Shown: positions 49,237 to 58,649 of the stretch, one piece after another
Layout of the letters: each line of letters begins with the position of its first letter
How positions within the stretch are numbered: position 1 is the stretch's first letter
Notes under the pieces: model-generated
Seen by the model: the letters and a program-made list of their open reading frames with translations, nothing else
The model's database searches: none
Told to the model about the DNA's origin: nothing
Origin: an uncultured Acetatifactor sp.
Lineage (GTDB): Bacteria > Bacillota > Clostridia > Lachnospirales > Lachnospiraceae
NCBI GenBank assembly: GCA_947625475.1
Contig: CANQOL010000011.1
Coordinates: forward strand, 1 to 64,000
Reading direction: 5' to 3'
DNA length: 64,000 nt
Made by a program: the position numbers and the translations under genes

Positions 49237-51726
49237 TTATCTTTCATCGTCAAGCCTTCCGTTGGAATAGCGCCCTACTCTGGGGCTGGGGCCGCCGGCT
49301 TCCCCCCGGGCTCCCGGCTCCCCGGACGCATCCCCGGGCCGGTTCTCCGGATTGCCCGGGCTGGCGCTCTCCGGCCTCTCCCCGGCCTGCCCGGCGCTCT
49401 CCGGCCCGGCTGCAGACTGCTGGGCCGTCACCGGCTGCGAACCCGTCATAGACTGCGGATCTGCCACAGGCTGCGGAGCCATCACAGGCTGTGGGTCTGC
49501 CACAGGCTGCGAACCCGTCACAGACTGCGGATCTGCCACAGGCTGTGGGTCTGTCACAGGCTGCGGAACCACCACAGGCTGCGGGTCTGCCACAGGCTGC
49601 GGAGCTGTCATAGACTGCGGGCCTGCCACAGGCTGCGGGCCTGTCACAGACTGCTGACCCGTCACAGGCGGCTGACCCGTCACAGGCGGCTGACCCGCCA
49701 CAGGCTGCCCCGTCCCCGGGCCGGGATTTTCTCCCTCCCCGGCGCTTCCGGAGGGCTCGGGGATCCCCTTCTCCCTGCGGAAGATCTCCATGAACTCCTT
49801 GCCGGTGATGGTCTCCTTCTCGATCAAAAACTCCGCCAGCTTATCCATCACTTCCCGGTTTTCCCGCAGCATCTGGAGGGCCTTGTCGTAGCTCTCCTTC
49901 AAAAGCTCAATGACCTCCTGATCCACCTGGGCCGCCGTGGTGTCGCTGCAGTTTAAGGTGGCCGCCCCGTCCAGATAGCGGTTCTCCACCGTGGCCAGGC
50001 CCACCAGGCCGAACCGCTTACTCATGCCGTACTGGGTCACCATGGCCCTGGCGATATCGGTGGCCTTCTCTATATCGTTGGCAGCGCCGGTGGTCACGGT
50101 GTCAAAGACCACTTCCTCCGCCGCCCGGCCTGCCACCAGGCCCACCAGCATATCCCGCAGCTCCGCCTCCGTATTCAGGTATTTTTCCTCCTCCGGCACA
50201 TGCATCACATAGCCCAGGGCGCCCATGGTCCGGGGCACGATGGTAATCTTCTGCACCGGCTCGGAATTCTTCTGAAGGGCGCTGACCAGAGCGTGGCCCA
50301 CCTCATGGTAGGACACAATCCGGCGCTCCTCCTTACTCATGATCCGGTCCTTCTTCTCCTTGCCCACCAGCACCTGCTCCACCGCGTTGAACAAATCCTG
50401 CTGGTTCACATATTCCCGGCCCTCCTTCACGGCGTTGATGGCGGCCTCGTTGATCATATTGGCCAGATCGGAGCCCACGGCCCCGCTGGTGGCCAGGGCG
50501 ATGGCGTCCAGATCCACCGTCTCGTCCATCTTCACGTCCTTGGAGTGCACCTTCAAAATCTCCACACGGCCCTTCAGATCCGGCTTATCCACAATGATCC
50601 GCCGGTCAAACCGCCCGGGCCGCAGCAGGGCCTTGTCCAGGATTTCCGGCCGGTTGGTGGCCGCCAGGATCAAAATGCCCTTGGAGCTGTCAAAGCCGTC
50701 CATCTCCGAGAGCAGCTGGTTTAAGGTCTGCTCCCGCTCCTCGTTGCCGCCCCCGTACTTGGAGTCACGGCTGCGGCCGATGGCGTCGATCTCATCTATA
50801 AACACGATACAGGGGGCGTTCTTGGTAGCCTCCCGGAACAGATCCCTCACACGGCTGGCGCCCACGCCCACATACAGCTCGATAAAATCGGAGCCCGTCA
50901 GGGAGAAGAAGGGCACATGGGCCTCCCCCGCCACGGCCCTGGCCAGCAGGGTCTTGCCGGTGCCGGGAGGGCCTACCAGCAGAGCGCCCTTGGGGAGCCT
51001 TGCGCCGATCTTGGAATACCTGCCGGGGTTGTGGAGGAAATCCACCACCTCCACCAGGGATTCCTTGGCCTCGTCCTCCCCCGCCACATCCTTGAAGGTG
51101 ACGCCGGTCTCCTTCTGCACATAAACCTTGGCGTTGCTCTTGCCCACCCCCATGGGGCCGCCGCTGCCGGACATGCGCCGGAACATAAAGCCCAGGAGGA
51201 TCCACATGAGCACCAAAGGCAGCACCACCGTCAGCACAAACTGCAGGATGCTGTCGTAAATACTGGTGGAAATCCCCTTGACGGTGACCCCGTTGTCCAG
51301 CGCCCTCTGGGTTATCACATCCTCGCTCTCAATGCGGATGGCGTAGTAGGTAAGCTGGGAGGCGGAGCCCATGTACATGCCGTACAGATCCGGAAGCTGC
51401 TGGCCGGTCCGCTCCCTGGAGGCCTCCGGGGTCAGGGTGAAGGTGACCCTCTCGGAGGTGATCTCCACCTCCTCCACGTCCCCCGCCTCCAGCATGGAGA
51501 CAAACTCCGAGTATTCTACTTCCTCCGGATCCGAGCCGGAGCCCAGAAGAAGCCTCAGGCAGAAGCTGAACATTAAAAGGCTGATCAGGGCTGCCACCAG
51601 GATCATCATAAAGCTGGGGCGCCGTGAGCCGGGATCCCCGTTTCCGCCGCCGCCCGGGCCGTTCCCCCGGCCCGGACCGTTGTTGTATCCGTTTCCGTTA
51701 TCGTACTGATTCATATGATCGTCCAT
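49237..51726 (-). CDS. ftsH: ATP-dependent zinc metalloprotease FtsH with repeat tail
   Basis: An 829-residue membrane protease. The start at 51726 (MDDHMNQYDNGNGYNNG) has AGGAG upstream. A Gly/Asn-rich cytoplasmic leader is followed by TM1 (about 40-60), an extracytoplasmic part, TM2 (about 165-185), the AAA module with GPPGTGKT (252-259) and VFIDEID, and the zinc site HEVGH (474-478). Typical FtsH has 600-650 residues; this one has an extra tail of about 175 residues made largely of hexapeptide repeats (PQPVAD type). Degrades misfolded membrane proteins and regulators. Confidence 0.95.
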   Translation of the reverse strand: MDDHMNQYDNGNGYNNGPGRGNGPGGGGNGDPGSRRPSFMMILVAALISLLMFSFCLRLLLGSGSDPEEVEYSEFVSMLEAGDVEEVEITSERVTFTLTPEASRERTGQQLPDLYGMYMGSASQLTYYAIRIESEDVITQRALDNGVTVKGISTSIYDSILQFVLTVVLPLVLMWILLGFMFRRMSGSGGPMGVGKSNAKVYVQKETGVTFKDVAGEDEAKESLVEVVDFLHNPGRYSKIGARLPKGALLVGPPGTGKTLLARAVAGEAHVPFFSLTGSDFIELYVGVGASRVRDLFREATKNAPCIVFIDEIDAIGRSRDSKYGGGNEEREQTLNQLLSEMDGFDSSKGILILAATNRPEILDKALLRPGRFDRRIIVDKPDLKGRVEILKVHSKDVKMDETVDLDAIALATSGAVGSDLANMINEAAINAVKEGREYVNQQDLFNAVEQVLVGKEKKDRIMSKEERRIVSYHEVGHALVSALQKNSEPVQKITIVPRTMGALGYVMHVPEEEKYLNTEAELRDMLVGLVAGRAAEEVVFDTVTTGAANDIEKATDIARAMVTQYGMSKRFGLVGLATVENRYLDGAATLNCSDTTAAQVDQEVIELLKESYDKALQMLRENREVMDKLAEFLIEKETITGKEFMEIFRREKGIPEPSGSAGEGENPGPGTGQPVAGQPPVTGQPPVTGQQSVTGPQPVAGPQSMTAPQPVADPQPVVVPQPVTDPQPVADPQSVTGSQPVADPQPVMAPQPVADPQSMTGSQPVTAQQSAAGPESAGQAGERPESASPGNPENRPGDASGEPGARGEAGGPSPRVGRYSNGRLDDER
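49420..49707 (-). repeat. 18-bp in-frame tandem repeats in ftsH tail
   Basis: About 16 copies of an 18-base unit coding PQPVAD and variants (PQPVTD, PQSVTG, SQPVAD, QQSVTG). Frame kept; no spacers, so not a CRISPR. Confidence 0.9.
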
Positions 51727-52132
51727 AAACTCTCCTACCGTTCTTTCAAAAAAAGGCCCTGGCAAGATTATTTTGCCCGCCCTTTCAAAATCCATGACAG
51801 CGCGGCCTCATTGGGAAAAAGGCCCTGCGCCCGTCCTTTATTGCGCGGCTTTCCGCCGGGACTGTTTTTATTATATCGACTCGGCAGGGAGAAATCAATA
51901 TCAGAAATGTGAAATAAATTTGTTTTCCCTTAAAGATTTGTAAATTTTTTTCAGGAAAGTGTAGATTTTTCCTCCGATATTCATTATAATGATTTTATAC
52001 TCTGGAATGGAAACGGACAGACGCCAAAGGGGGCGCCGGTTTCCATTCCTTTTGTTGTTTTCAAAACGAGGGATGAGAGTCCGGCAGGGGAAGCTGCCGG
52101 CAGGCTCCTTACAGGGGAGCGGGAGGCAGAGG
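51727..52132 (+). promoter_or_regulatory. pyrG promoter and attenuator-like leader
   Basis: The 406 bases between ftsH and pyrG hold no gene. TATAAT at 51985-51990 (weak TAGATT -35 at 51962) is followed by a strong stem GGAATGGAAAC / GTTTCCATTCC (52004-52049) with an inner CGCC/GGCG stem and then TTTTGTTGTTTTC, a typical intrinsic terminator ahead of the gene. A second stem CCGGCAG/CTGCCGG lies at about 52081-52100. In Bacillus pyrG is controlled by a CTP-sensitive leader terminator; the same role is inferred here. Confidence 0.65.
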
Positions 52133-53755
52133 ATGGCAGTAAAATATGTGTTTGTAACCGGCGGCGTGGTCTCCGGCTTGGGGAAGGGAATCACGGCCGC
52201 ATCCCTGGGGCGGCTCCTGAAGGCCAGAGGCTACCGGGTGACCATGCAGAAATTCGACCCCTACATCAATATCGACCCGGGCACCATGAACCCCATCCAG
52301 CACGGGGAGGTCTTCGTCACCGACGACGGGGCGGAGACGGATCTGGATCTGGGCCACTATGAGCGCTTTATTGACGAAAGCCTGGACAAGAATTCCAACG
52401 TGACCACCGGCAAGGTGTACTGGAACGTGCTCCAGAAGGAGCGCCGGGGGGACTACGGGGGAGGCACCGTCCAGGTGATCCCCCACATCACCAACGAGAT
52501 CAAAAGCCGGTTTTACCGGAACTTTACCGACCAGGAGACCCGCATCGCCATCATCGAGGTGGGAGGCACCGTGGGCGACATCGAGAGCCAGCCCTTCCTG
52601 GAGGCCATCCGGCAGTTTCAGCATGAGGTGGGCCATGAGAACGCCATTTTGATCCATGTGACCCTGATCCCCTACCTGCACGCCTCCCAGGAGCTGAAGA
52701 CCAAGCCCACCCAGGCCAGCGTAAAGAACCTGCAGGGCATGGGCATCTGGCCGGACATCCTGGTGTGCCGCAGCGAGCACCCCCTGGATCAGGGGATCAA
52801 GGACAAGATCGCCCTGTTCTGCAACGTGCCCAGCGACCATGTGCTCCAGAACCTGGATGTGGAATACCTCTACGAGGCGCCCCTGGCCATGGAAAAGGAA
52901 CATCTGGCCCAGGTGGCCTGTCAGTGCCTGCATCTGCCCTGCCCGGAGCCCGACCTGACGGACTGGCAGACCATGGTGGACGATCTGAAGCACCCCACGG
53001 ACGAGGTGACCGTCGCCCTGGTAGGCAAATATGTGTCCCTCCACGACGCCTACATCAGCGTGGTGGAGGCCTTAAAGCACGGGGGCATCACCAACCACAC
53101 CACCGTCCACATCAAGTGGATCGACTCGGAGACGGTGACGCCGGAGAATGTGGATGAGCTTCTGGGTACGGTGGACGGCCTGCTGGTGCCCGGCGGCTTC
53201 GGCTCCCGGGGAATCGAGGGCATGATCCTGGCCATCGGCTACGCCAGGACATGCGGCCTGCCCTTCCTGGGCCTGTGCCTGGGCATGCAGCTCACCATCG
53301 TGGAGTACGCCCGGAATGTGGCGGGACTGCGGGACGCCCACAGCATTGAGATGGATCCCAACACCACCCACCCGGTGATCGCCCTGATGCCGGACCAGAA
53401 CGGGGTGGAGGATATCGGCGGGACCCTGCGGCTGGGGGCCTACCCCTGCGTGCTGGACCCGGACTCCCGGGCCTACGCCCTCTACGGCCAGCGCACGATC
53501 CAGGAACGCCACCGCCACCGCTACGAGGTGAACAACGACTACCGGGCCGTGCTGACGGAGCACGGGCTGCGCCTCTCGGGCACCTCCCCGGACAACCGGA
53601 TCGTGGAGATGTGCGAGATCACGGAGCACCCCTTCTTTGTGGCCACCCAGGGCCACCCGGAGTTAAAATCCAGGCCCAACCGGCCCCACCCCCTGTTCCG
53701 GGGGCTGATCGCCGCCGCCCTGGCACACAAAAACGGAGCCGGCCCCCGGGAGTAA
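52133..53755 (+). CDS. pyrG: CTP synthase
   Basis: A 540-residue amidotransferase making CTP from UTP. The start at 52133 ([20 protein letters not shown]) follows GGGAGG. Synthase domain: [55 protein letters not shown] and [13 protein letters not shown]. Glutaminase domain: [23 protein letters not shown] with the nucleophile Cys, and the terminal [12 protein letters not shown] with the catalytic His-Glu. Length normal. Confidence 0.97.
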   Translation: MAVKYVFVTGGVVSGLGKGITAASLGRLLKARGYRVTMQKFDPYINIDPGTMNPIQHGEVFVTDDGAETDLDLGHYERFIDESLDKNSNVTTGKVYWNVLQKERRGDYGGGTVQVIPHITNEIKSRFYRNFTDQETRIAIIEVGGTVGDIESQPFLEAIRQFQHEVGHENAILIHVTLIPYLHASQELKTKPTQASVKNLQGMGIWPDILVCRSEHPLDQGIKDKIALFCNVPSDHVLQNLDVEYLYEAPLAMEKEHLAQVACQCLHLPCPEPDLTDWQTMVDDLKHPTDEVTVALVGKYVSLHDAYISVVEALKHGGITNHTTVHIKWIDSETVTPENVDELLGTVDGLLVPGGFGSRGIEGMILAIGYARTCGLPFLGLCLGMQLTIVEYARNVAGLRDAHSIEMDPNTTHPVIALMPDQNGVEDIGGTLRLGAYPCVLDPDSRAYALYGQRTIQERHRHRYEVNNDYRAVLTEHGLRLSGTSPDNRIVEMCEITEHPFFVATQGHPELKSRPNRPHPLFRGLIAAALAHKNGAGPRE

Positions 53756-53785
53756 TCCCGGCGGGTCCGGCTCCGGACCGTTTTC
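53735..53785 (+). terminator. Terminator of pyrG
   Basis: Stem GGAGCCGG / CCGGCTCC overlapping the end of pyrG, with an inner CGGGA/TCCCG pairing, then GGACCGTTTTC. Confidence 0.6.
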
Positions 53786-53803
53786 TGCGCTTTCGCCCTT
53801 CGG

Positions 53804-54751
53804 CTACAGCTTTTTCAGGAAATGCCCGTCCACGCTGACCCCCTCGTTCACCACGATAAAGGCGTGGGGATCGTATTTGTGGACAATGCTCTTGAGCTGA
53901 TGCACCTCATATTTGGAGATCAGGATGTACAGCACATGGCACTGCTCGTAGGTGTAGGCCCCCAGGGCCTGCCACTTGGTGATGCCCCGGTTCATCTCCT
54001 CGAAGATCTCCTTCTCCATGACCTCGGAGCCCACCTTGGTGATGATGTTCACCTCCACGTTGATGTTCTGGACATGGAGCCTGTCCACCGCCAGGGCATA
54101 GACCGCCGCATAGATCACGGAGTACAGGGCTGTCTCCACGTCAAAGAGCAGCAGGCAGGCGGCGTAGAGCACCACATTGACCATGAGGTTCACCTTGCCC
54201 ACGCTGTAGTCCTGCTTCCACTTGGTGAGGATCACCCCCACAATATCCATGCCCCCGCTGGAGCCTCCCATCCGCAGGATGAGGCCCACCCCCGCGCCGG
54301 AGAGGATCCCCCCGAAGATACAGGAGGGCAGCGCCTCCTCCAGCACCGTGTGCACCGGCAGCACCGCCAGCAGCAGGGACATAGAGGTCACGCACACCAG
54401 GGTCTTGGCGAAGAACCGCTTTCCCATCTTTTTGTAGGCCAGCACAAAAATGGGCAGGTTGGCCAGATAGTAGAGCACGCCGGCAATGTCAAAGCCGCCC
54501 AGGGGGAGGCGGAGGCCCTCCACCAGGAGGGTACGGATCACCTGGCAGATTCCCAGGATGCCCCCGCTGTAAAACCCCGCCGGCACAATGAACAGATTGA
54601 TGCCCAGGGCGTAGAGGAAGGAGCCCGCCAGACAGGCCAGGGTACGCTTCCCCTCATAGATCCAGAGCTGCCGGCTTCCCCCGCTCTCCGGGGCAGGCGC
54701 CAGAGGCCCTTTCCCCTTGGCCGCGCCTGCGGCCTTATTGTTTCCATCCAT
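53804..54751 (-). CDS. YitT-family membrane protein (DUF161 + DUF2179)
   Basis: A 315-residue protein from ATG 54751, with GGGAGGAG upstream. Five or six helices (about 30-200) include ALGINLFIVPAGFYSGGILG and GGSSGGMDIVGVILTKWK, which are YitT blocks; the C-terminal DUF2179 domain (NIITKVGSEVMEKEIFEEMN to PHAFIVVNEGVSVDGHFLKK) is cytoplasmic. The function of the family is not established. The N-terminus has an Ala/Gly/Pro-rich extension of about 25 residues. Confidence 0.92.
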   Translation of the reverse strand: MDGNNKAAGAAKGKGPLAPAPESGGSRQLWIYEGKRTLACLAGSFLYALGINLFIVPAGFYSGGILGICQVIRTLLVEGLRLPLGGFDIAGVLYYLANLPIFVLAYKKMGKRFFAKTLVCVTSMSLLLAVLPVHTVLEEALPSCIFGGILSGAGVGLILRMGGSSGGMDIVGVILTKWKQDYSVGKVNLMVNVVLYAACLLLFDVETALYSVIYAAVYALAVDRLHVQNINVEVNIITKVGSEVMEKEIFEEMNRGITKWQALGAYTYEQCHVLYILISKYEVHQLKSIVHKYDPHAFIVVNEGVSVDGHFLKKL

Positions 54752-54823
54752 ACTCTCTCCTCCCATCCGCCCTCCGGTTCCCGCCGCGGGCCCTAAGGGG
54801 ACATGCCCCGAGCGCCCTGCGTC

Positions 54824-55135
54824 CTACAGGGCCGGCTTCAGCTTTTCCTCCAGCTCCGAGGCGGACATGGCCCCCACATAGGTGCCCTTCGCCTCGCCTC
54901 CCGCAAACACCATGAAGGTGGGGATGCTGGCCACCCTGTACTTCTGGGCCAGGGCCATTTCCTCGTCCACGTTCACCTTGCCCACCTTGATCTGCCCCTC
55001 GTACTTCCCGGCCAGCTTCTCCACCAGGGGAGCCATCATCCTGCAGGGGCCGCACCAGTCCGCGTAAAAATCCACCAGCACAGGGATCTGGGACTGCAGC
55101 ACCTCTTTTTCAAAATTGTCAGCTGTAAATTTCAT
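54824..55135 (-). CDS. trxA: Thioredoxin
   Basis: A 103-residue thioredoxin with the active site VDFYADWCGPCRMMAPLVEK and the cis-Pro loop VASIPTFMVF. Start has AAAGGAG directly upstream. A general cytoplasmic disulfide reductase. 72 bases from the YitT gene downstream. Confidence 0.95.
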   Translation of the reverse strand: MKFTADNFEKEVLQSQIPVLVDFYADWCGPCRMMAPLVEKLAGKYEGQIKVGKVNVDEEMALAQKYRVASIPTFMVFAGGEAKGTYVGAMSASELEEKLKPAL

Positions 55136-55188
55136 ATTTCTCCTTTCCGCCCTAAGGGGCCCTCCTCCCGCACTCCGCCGGAGGCTGT

Positions 55189-55833
55189 CTATCGCTGTCT
55201 ATAGATTCTGTATTTGCAGATAGGATTCCCCATGGAAGAAAATTTCTCCTCATACTCGGTCATGACATTTCCTTCCATCAGGGCCGGGTCCGCGTGCAGG
55301 TCGTAGGTGACCAGCTCCGCCCGCCAGCCCGCCGGCGCCAGCTCCGCCAGGGCAAAGTCAAACAGCGCCCGGTTGTCCGTCTTAAACTCCAGCCGGCCCT
55401 CCGGCTTCAGGATCCTGTCATATCTGGCCAGGAACTCCCGGGAGGGAAGACGCCTCCCGGCGTGTCTGTCCTTGGGCCAGGGATCCGAAAAATTCAGATA
55501 GATCCCGTCCACCTCCCCCGGGGCGAAGACCTCCCCGATCCGCTCCGCCTCCATGCGCAAGAAAAGCAGGTTTGGCAGTTCCTCCTGCTCCATCTTCTGA
55601 AGGGCCCGCAGCAGCACGCTGGAATATTTTTCCACCCCCACATAGTTGACCTGGGGGTAAAGCCGGGCCATGGTGTGCAGGAATTTCCCCTTTCCCATGC
55701 CGATCTCCACCTCCAGGGGATGGTCGTTTCCAAAAAGTTCCCGCCACCTTCCGGCCCAGTCTGAAGGCCGGTGCACCACATAGGGGCTCTCCGCGATCCG
55801 GTCCCTGGATCCCGCAATATTTCTCAGTCGCAT
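55189..55833 (-). CDS. trmB: tRNA (guanine-N7-)-methyltransferase
   Basis: A 214-residue SAM enzyme making m7G46 in tRNA. The start at 55833 (MRLRNIAGSRDRIAES) fits family length; GGGA lies five bases upstream. VEIGMGKGKFLHTMARLYPQ is the SAM loop, YLNFSDPWPKDRHAGRRL the catalytic block, and FKTDNRALFDFAL is also conserved. Confidence 0.95.
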   Translation of the reverse strand: MRLRNIAGSRDRIAESPYVVHRPSDWAGRWRELFGNDHPLEVEIGMGKGKFLHTMARLYPQVNYVGVEKYSSVLLRALQKMEQEELPNLLFLRMEAERIGEVFAPGEVDGIYLNFSDPWPKDRHAGRRLPSREFLARYDRILKPEGRLEFKTDNRALFDFALAELAPAGWRAELVTYDLHADPALMEGNVMTEYEEKFSSMGNPICKYRIYRQR

Positions 55834-55950
55834 CTTTTTCCCGGCCTGCGCCGGCTCCTTCTTATTGTATACCAAGTATACCACATCCGCGGAAAGTTAC
55901 AAAGGGTTCTTTCCAATTTTAAAATTTTTCTTATTTTTCCCGGAAGGTAT

Positions 55951-55978
55951 TTGGTTTTTGGGGAAAATCGTGTATCAT
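55951..55978 (+). promoter_or_regulatory. Sigma-A-type promoter of dacA-like gene
   Basis: TTGGTT (55951-55956), 16-base spacer, TATCAT (55973-55978), 34 bases before the ATG. Confidence 0.5.
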
Positions 55979-56012
55979 ATGTGTAAAGACAGGAGGGAAG
56001 AAGGGTCAGGTC

Positions 56013-57590
56013 ATGCCGATGCTCTCGGAAAAGAGGACAGGAAATCGCCGAAAAAGCCGCGCCAAAGCGCCGGGGCTCCAACGCCGGGCGCTTCTGTTTC
56101 TGCTCTGCCTTTTTATCCTTCTGCAGCCGCTGCCCGCCGGGGCGGCCCAATCAGGCAGGGAGAGGCTCCTCCTGCAGCAGGCCATGGAAATCCAGTCCAA
56201 CCAGATCCCCGACTGGCCCCAGGGGCCCGTGGTGGGAGCGGAGGCCGCCATCCTCATGGACGCGGACACCGGGGCAATCCTCTACGCCAAGAATATCCAC
56301 CAGAAGGAATACCCGGCCAGCACCACCAAGATCCTGACCACCCTCATCGCCACGGAACGCTGCAGTCTGGACGAGTGGGTCTTTTTCTCCCACGACGCCG
56401 TCTTTGACACTCCCTACGACAGCAACCACATCGCCATGGACGAGGGGGAGGCCCTGACCGTGGAGGACTGTCTGCGGGCCATTTTGATCCGGTCCGCCAA
56501 CGAAGTGTCCTTCGCCGTGGCGGAGCACATCACCGGCACCTGCTGGGAGGATTTCGCGGACATCATGAACGAGCGGGCCAAGGAGTTAGGCTGTGTGGAC
56601 TCCCACTTTGTCAACCCCAACGGGCTGCCCAACGAGGATCACTATACCTCCGCCTACGACCTGGCCATGATCGGGCGGGCCTTCTTCGACAACGAGCTGC
56701 TGTGCAGCATTACCCTGACCCCCACCCTCCATCTGTACCCGACAGAGTACCAGCCGGACGAAAAGATCGAGGCCAACAAGATGCTCCTTCTGCCCGGCAG
56801 GGAATACGCCTACGAGCCCATCATCGGCTGCAAAACCGGGTATACCAACGACGCCCGCAACTGCCTGATCTCCTGCGCGGAGAAGGACGGCATGAAGCTG
56901 ATCTGCGCCGTGTTCCGCGACGAGACCCCCTATCACTATACGGACACCCTGGCCCTGTATGAGTACGGCTTTCAGAACTTCCAGAAGGTCAATGTCTCCC
57001 AGATGGAGACCAAGTACGAAATCGACGATACGGGCCTGTTCTACAGCGACAACGACATCTTCGGCAGCTCCCGGCCTCTCCTGTCCCTGAACAGGGAGTC
57101 CAGCATCCTGCTGCCCAAGACCCTGCGTTTCTCCGACCTCACTTCCTCTCTCTCCTATGAGGATGCGGGGGAGGGACAAGCCGCGGTGATCACCTACAGC
57201 TACCGGGACGTTTTCCTGGGCAGCGCCTCCGTGGATCTGGCCGTGGACGCCGGGGAGAGCTACCGCTTCGACACCCCCGGCCAGTCCGCCTCTCCCTCCC
57301 CCCAGGCGGGCCCAAATGTGCTCTCTGTGAACATCCCAAAGGCCGCCCTCTTCCTGTGTGTCTTTGCCCTGGGGCTTGGGCTGCTGGCCCTGCTGATCTT
57401 CCTGATCCGCCGCCTGGCCTCCCGGCGGGAGCCCAAAAACAACCGCCGCGCCTGGCTGAAGGCCCGCAGGAAGGGGCGGGGCCTGCACTATTACGCCCGG
57501 ACACAGGAGGCAGATTTCCTGAAGGAGCACCGCCGGCAGGCCGCCAGGGCCAGGCGGCGCCAGCGCTTCCGGCGGCGGGACCGGCACTGA
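56013..57590 (+). CDS. D-alanyl-D-alanine carboxypeptidase (PBP5/DacA type)
   Basis: A 525-residue penicillin-binding protein. A signal peptide (about 20-45) is followed by a serine peptidase S11 domain: Ser103-x-x-Lys106 in YPASTTKILTT, S161-A-N163, and KTG 274-276 in IIGCKTGYTND. After a beta-rich PBP5-like domain comes a C-terminal membrane helix (about 450-475) and a very basic cytoplasmic tail (RRQAARARRRQRFRRRDRH). The family removes the terminal D-Ala of peptidoglycan stems. The long basic tail after the anchor is less usual. Confidence 0.94.
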   Translation: MPMLSEKRTGNRRKSRAKAPGLQRRALLFLLCLFILLQPLPAGAAQSGRERLLLQQAMEIQSNQIPDWPQGPVVGAEAAILMDADTGAILYAKNIHQKEYPASTTKILTTLIATERCSLDEWVFFSHDAVFDTPYDSNHIAMDEGEALTVEDCLRAILIRSANEVSFAVAEHITGTCWEDFADIMNERAKELGCVDSHFVNPNGLPNEDHYTSAYDLAMIGRAFFDNELLCSITLTPTLHLYPTEYQPDEKIEANKMLLLPGREYAYEPIIGCKTGYTNDARNCLISCAEKDGMKLICAVFRDETPYHYTDTLALYEYGFQNFQKVNVSQMETKYEIDDTGLFYSDNDIFGSSRPLLSLNRESSILLPKTLRFSDLTSSLSYEDAGEGQAAVITYSYRDVFLGSASVDLAVDAGESYRFDTPGQSASPSPQAGPNVLSVNIPKAALFLCVFALGLGLLALLIFLIRRLASRREPKNNRRAWLKARRKGRGLHYYARTQEADFLKEHRRQAARARRRQRFRRRDRH

Positions 57591-57597
57591 GAAAAAA

Positions 57598-57634
57598 CGG
57601 CCCGGCAGATCACTCCTGCCGGGCCGCCTTTTTT
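57598..57634. terminator. Bidirectional terminator between dacA-like and exonuclease genes
   Basis: Stem CGGCCCGGCAG / CTGCCGGGCCG, seven-base loop, then CCTTTTTT on plus and a run of T on minus. It overlaps the end of the exonuclease gene. Confidence 0.9.
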
Positions 57635-58587
57635 CGGTGTCTTCTGCGCTGCTGCCGCATATGACTTCTCTTTTCCAAAATTCCCTCCACATCCTCCGGA
57701 GGGATGAGCTTTGTGGTCTTGACCGCATAGATCATGCCGTTGTCCGCCCGGCGCAGCCGGATCTTCCCCTTCAGATACCCGTGCTCCTGGCAGAAGGCCA
57801 CACAGTAATAATTCTTTCCGTTGGGCGAAAACCAGCGGATCTTTTTCCGCAGATTCCTGCGGCACAGGTAGCAGCGGGTGGAGGTCACCTCATGATCCGC
57901 CATGGCCTCGTTTTTGTCCTCAAACTGCCGGGAGATATACTTCACATAGCCGTCAAACTGGATCTTGATCTCGTCCTTCCGGGTCAGGGGCGGATTGAAG
58001 ATATCGTAGGAGACATTCTTTAAAATCTCCTCCTCCAGGCCGGCGAACACCTTGGCGGTATAGTAGGCGTCGCTGAAGGCCCGGTGAAAGGGAATATCCT
58101 TCTCCAGCTTCAGGAAATCCACCGCATACTCCAGGGCCCTGCGGGACTTGCCGTCCTCATAGGCCAGGCTGAAGAGCTTCTGCACATCCAGGAAGGCAAT
58201 GGGGCCCCGGGAGAGGGGTTCCATCTCATGAAAGCGCATATTCCGCTGAAGCTCCGCCAAATCCAGGGGGCCCCAGGTACAAAAAACCGGATCCTCCCCG
58301 CACCAGGCAAGGAACCGCTCCACCACCTCCGGAAAGGGCCTTCCCTTTCGCAGCTCCTTGGTGTCCATGTGGATCAGCCTGCCCGTAATATAGTGCATCT
58401 GCCGGTAAACCACAGGAGAGACTCTCTCCTGAAAGGTGTCCTCCCCCTCCGGGCCGGAGATCATCTCCCTGCCCTGTCCCAGCTTTACCGCCCCGATCTC
58501 AATGACCTCGAAGGGAAGCTCCCCGATCTCCGGCTCCTGCCCGCTGTTGCTCTGGTTCCACTCCAGATCAAACACGATATAACTCAT
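57610..58587 (-). CDS. DnaQ/KapD-like 3'-5' exonuclease with zinc ribbon
   Basis: A 325-residue DEDD-family nuclease from ATG 58587 (MSYIVFDLEWNQSNSG), with AAGGAA upstream. The acidic residues lie in VFDLEWNQ, in TWGPLDLAELQ and in AFSDAYYTAKVF, giving the DEDDh plan. The C-terminal 90 residues hold two Cys pairs (CYLCRRNL and CVAFCQEHGYLKG), a probable zinc ribbon, and a basic tail. Substrate (RNA or DNA) is not known; KapD-like proteins occur near sporulation control in Bacillus. Confidence 0.85.
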   Translation of the reverse strand: MSYIVFDLEWNQSNSGQEPEIGELPFEVIEIGAVKLGQGREMISGPEGEDTFQERVSPVVYRQMHYITGRLIHMDTKELRKGRPFPEVVERFLAWCGEDPVFCTWGPLDLAELQRNMRFHEMEPLSRGPIAFLDVQKLFSLAYEDGKSRRALEYAVDFLKLEKDIPFHRAFSDAYYTAKVFAGLEEEILKNVSYDIFNPPLTRKDEIKIQFDGYVKYISRQFEDKNEAMADHEVTSTRCYLCRRNLRKKIRWFSPNGKNYYCVAFCQEHGYLKGKIRLRRADNGMIYAVKTTKLIPPEDVEGILEKRSHMRQQRRRHRKKAARQE

Positions 58588-58649
58588 AACACTTCCTTTT
58601 CCTATCTGTTTTCCGGCCGGGCCCGGACCGGCCCCCTTCTTCAGGCCCC

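Noticed and set aside
49420..49707. CRISPR-like periodic repeat
   Set aside because: Period is 18 bases without spacers, and the whole stretch is in frame with ftsH; it is a coding minisatellite.
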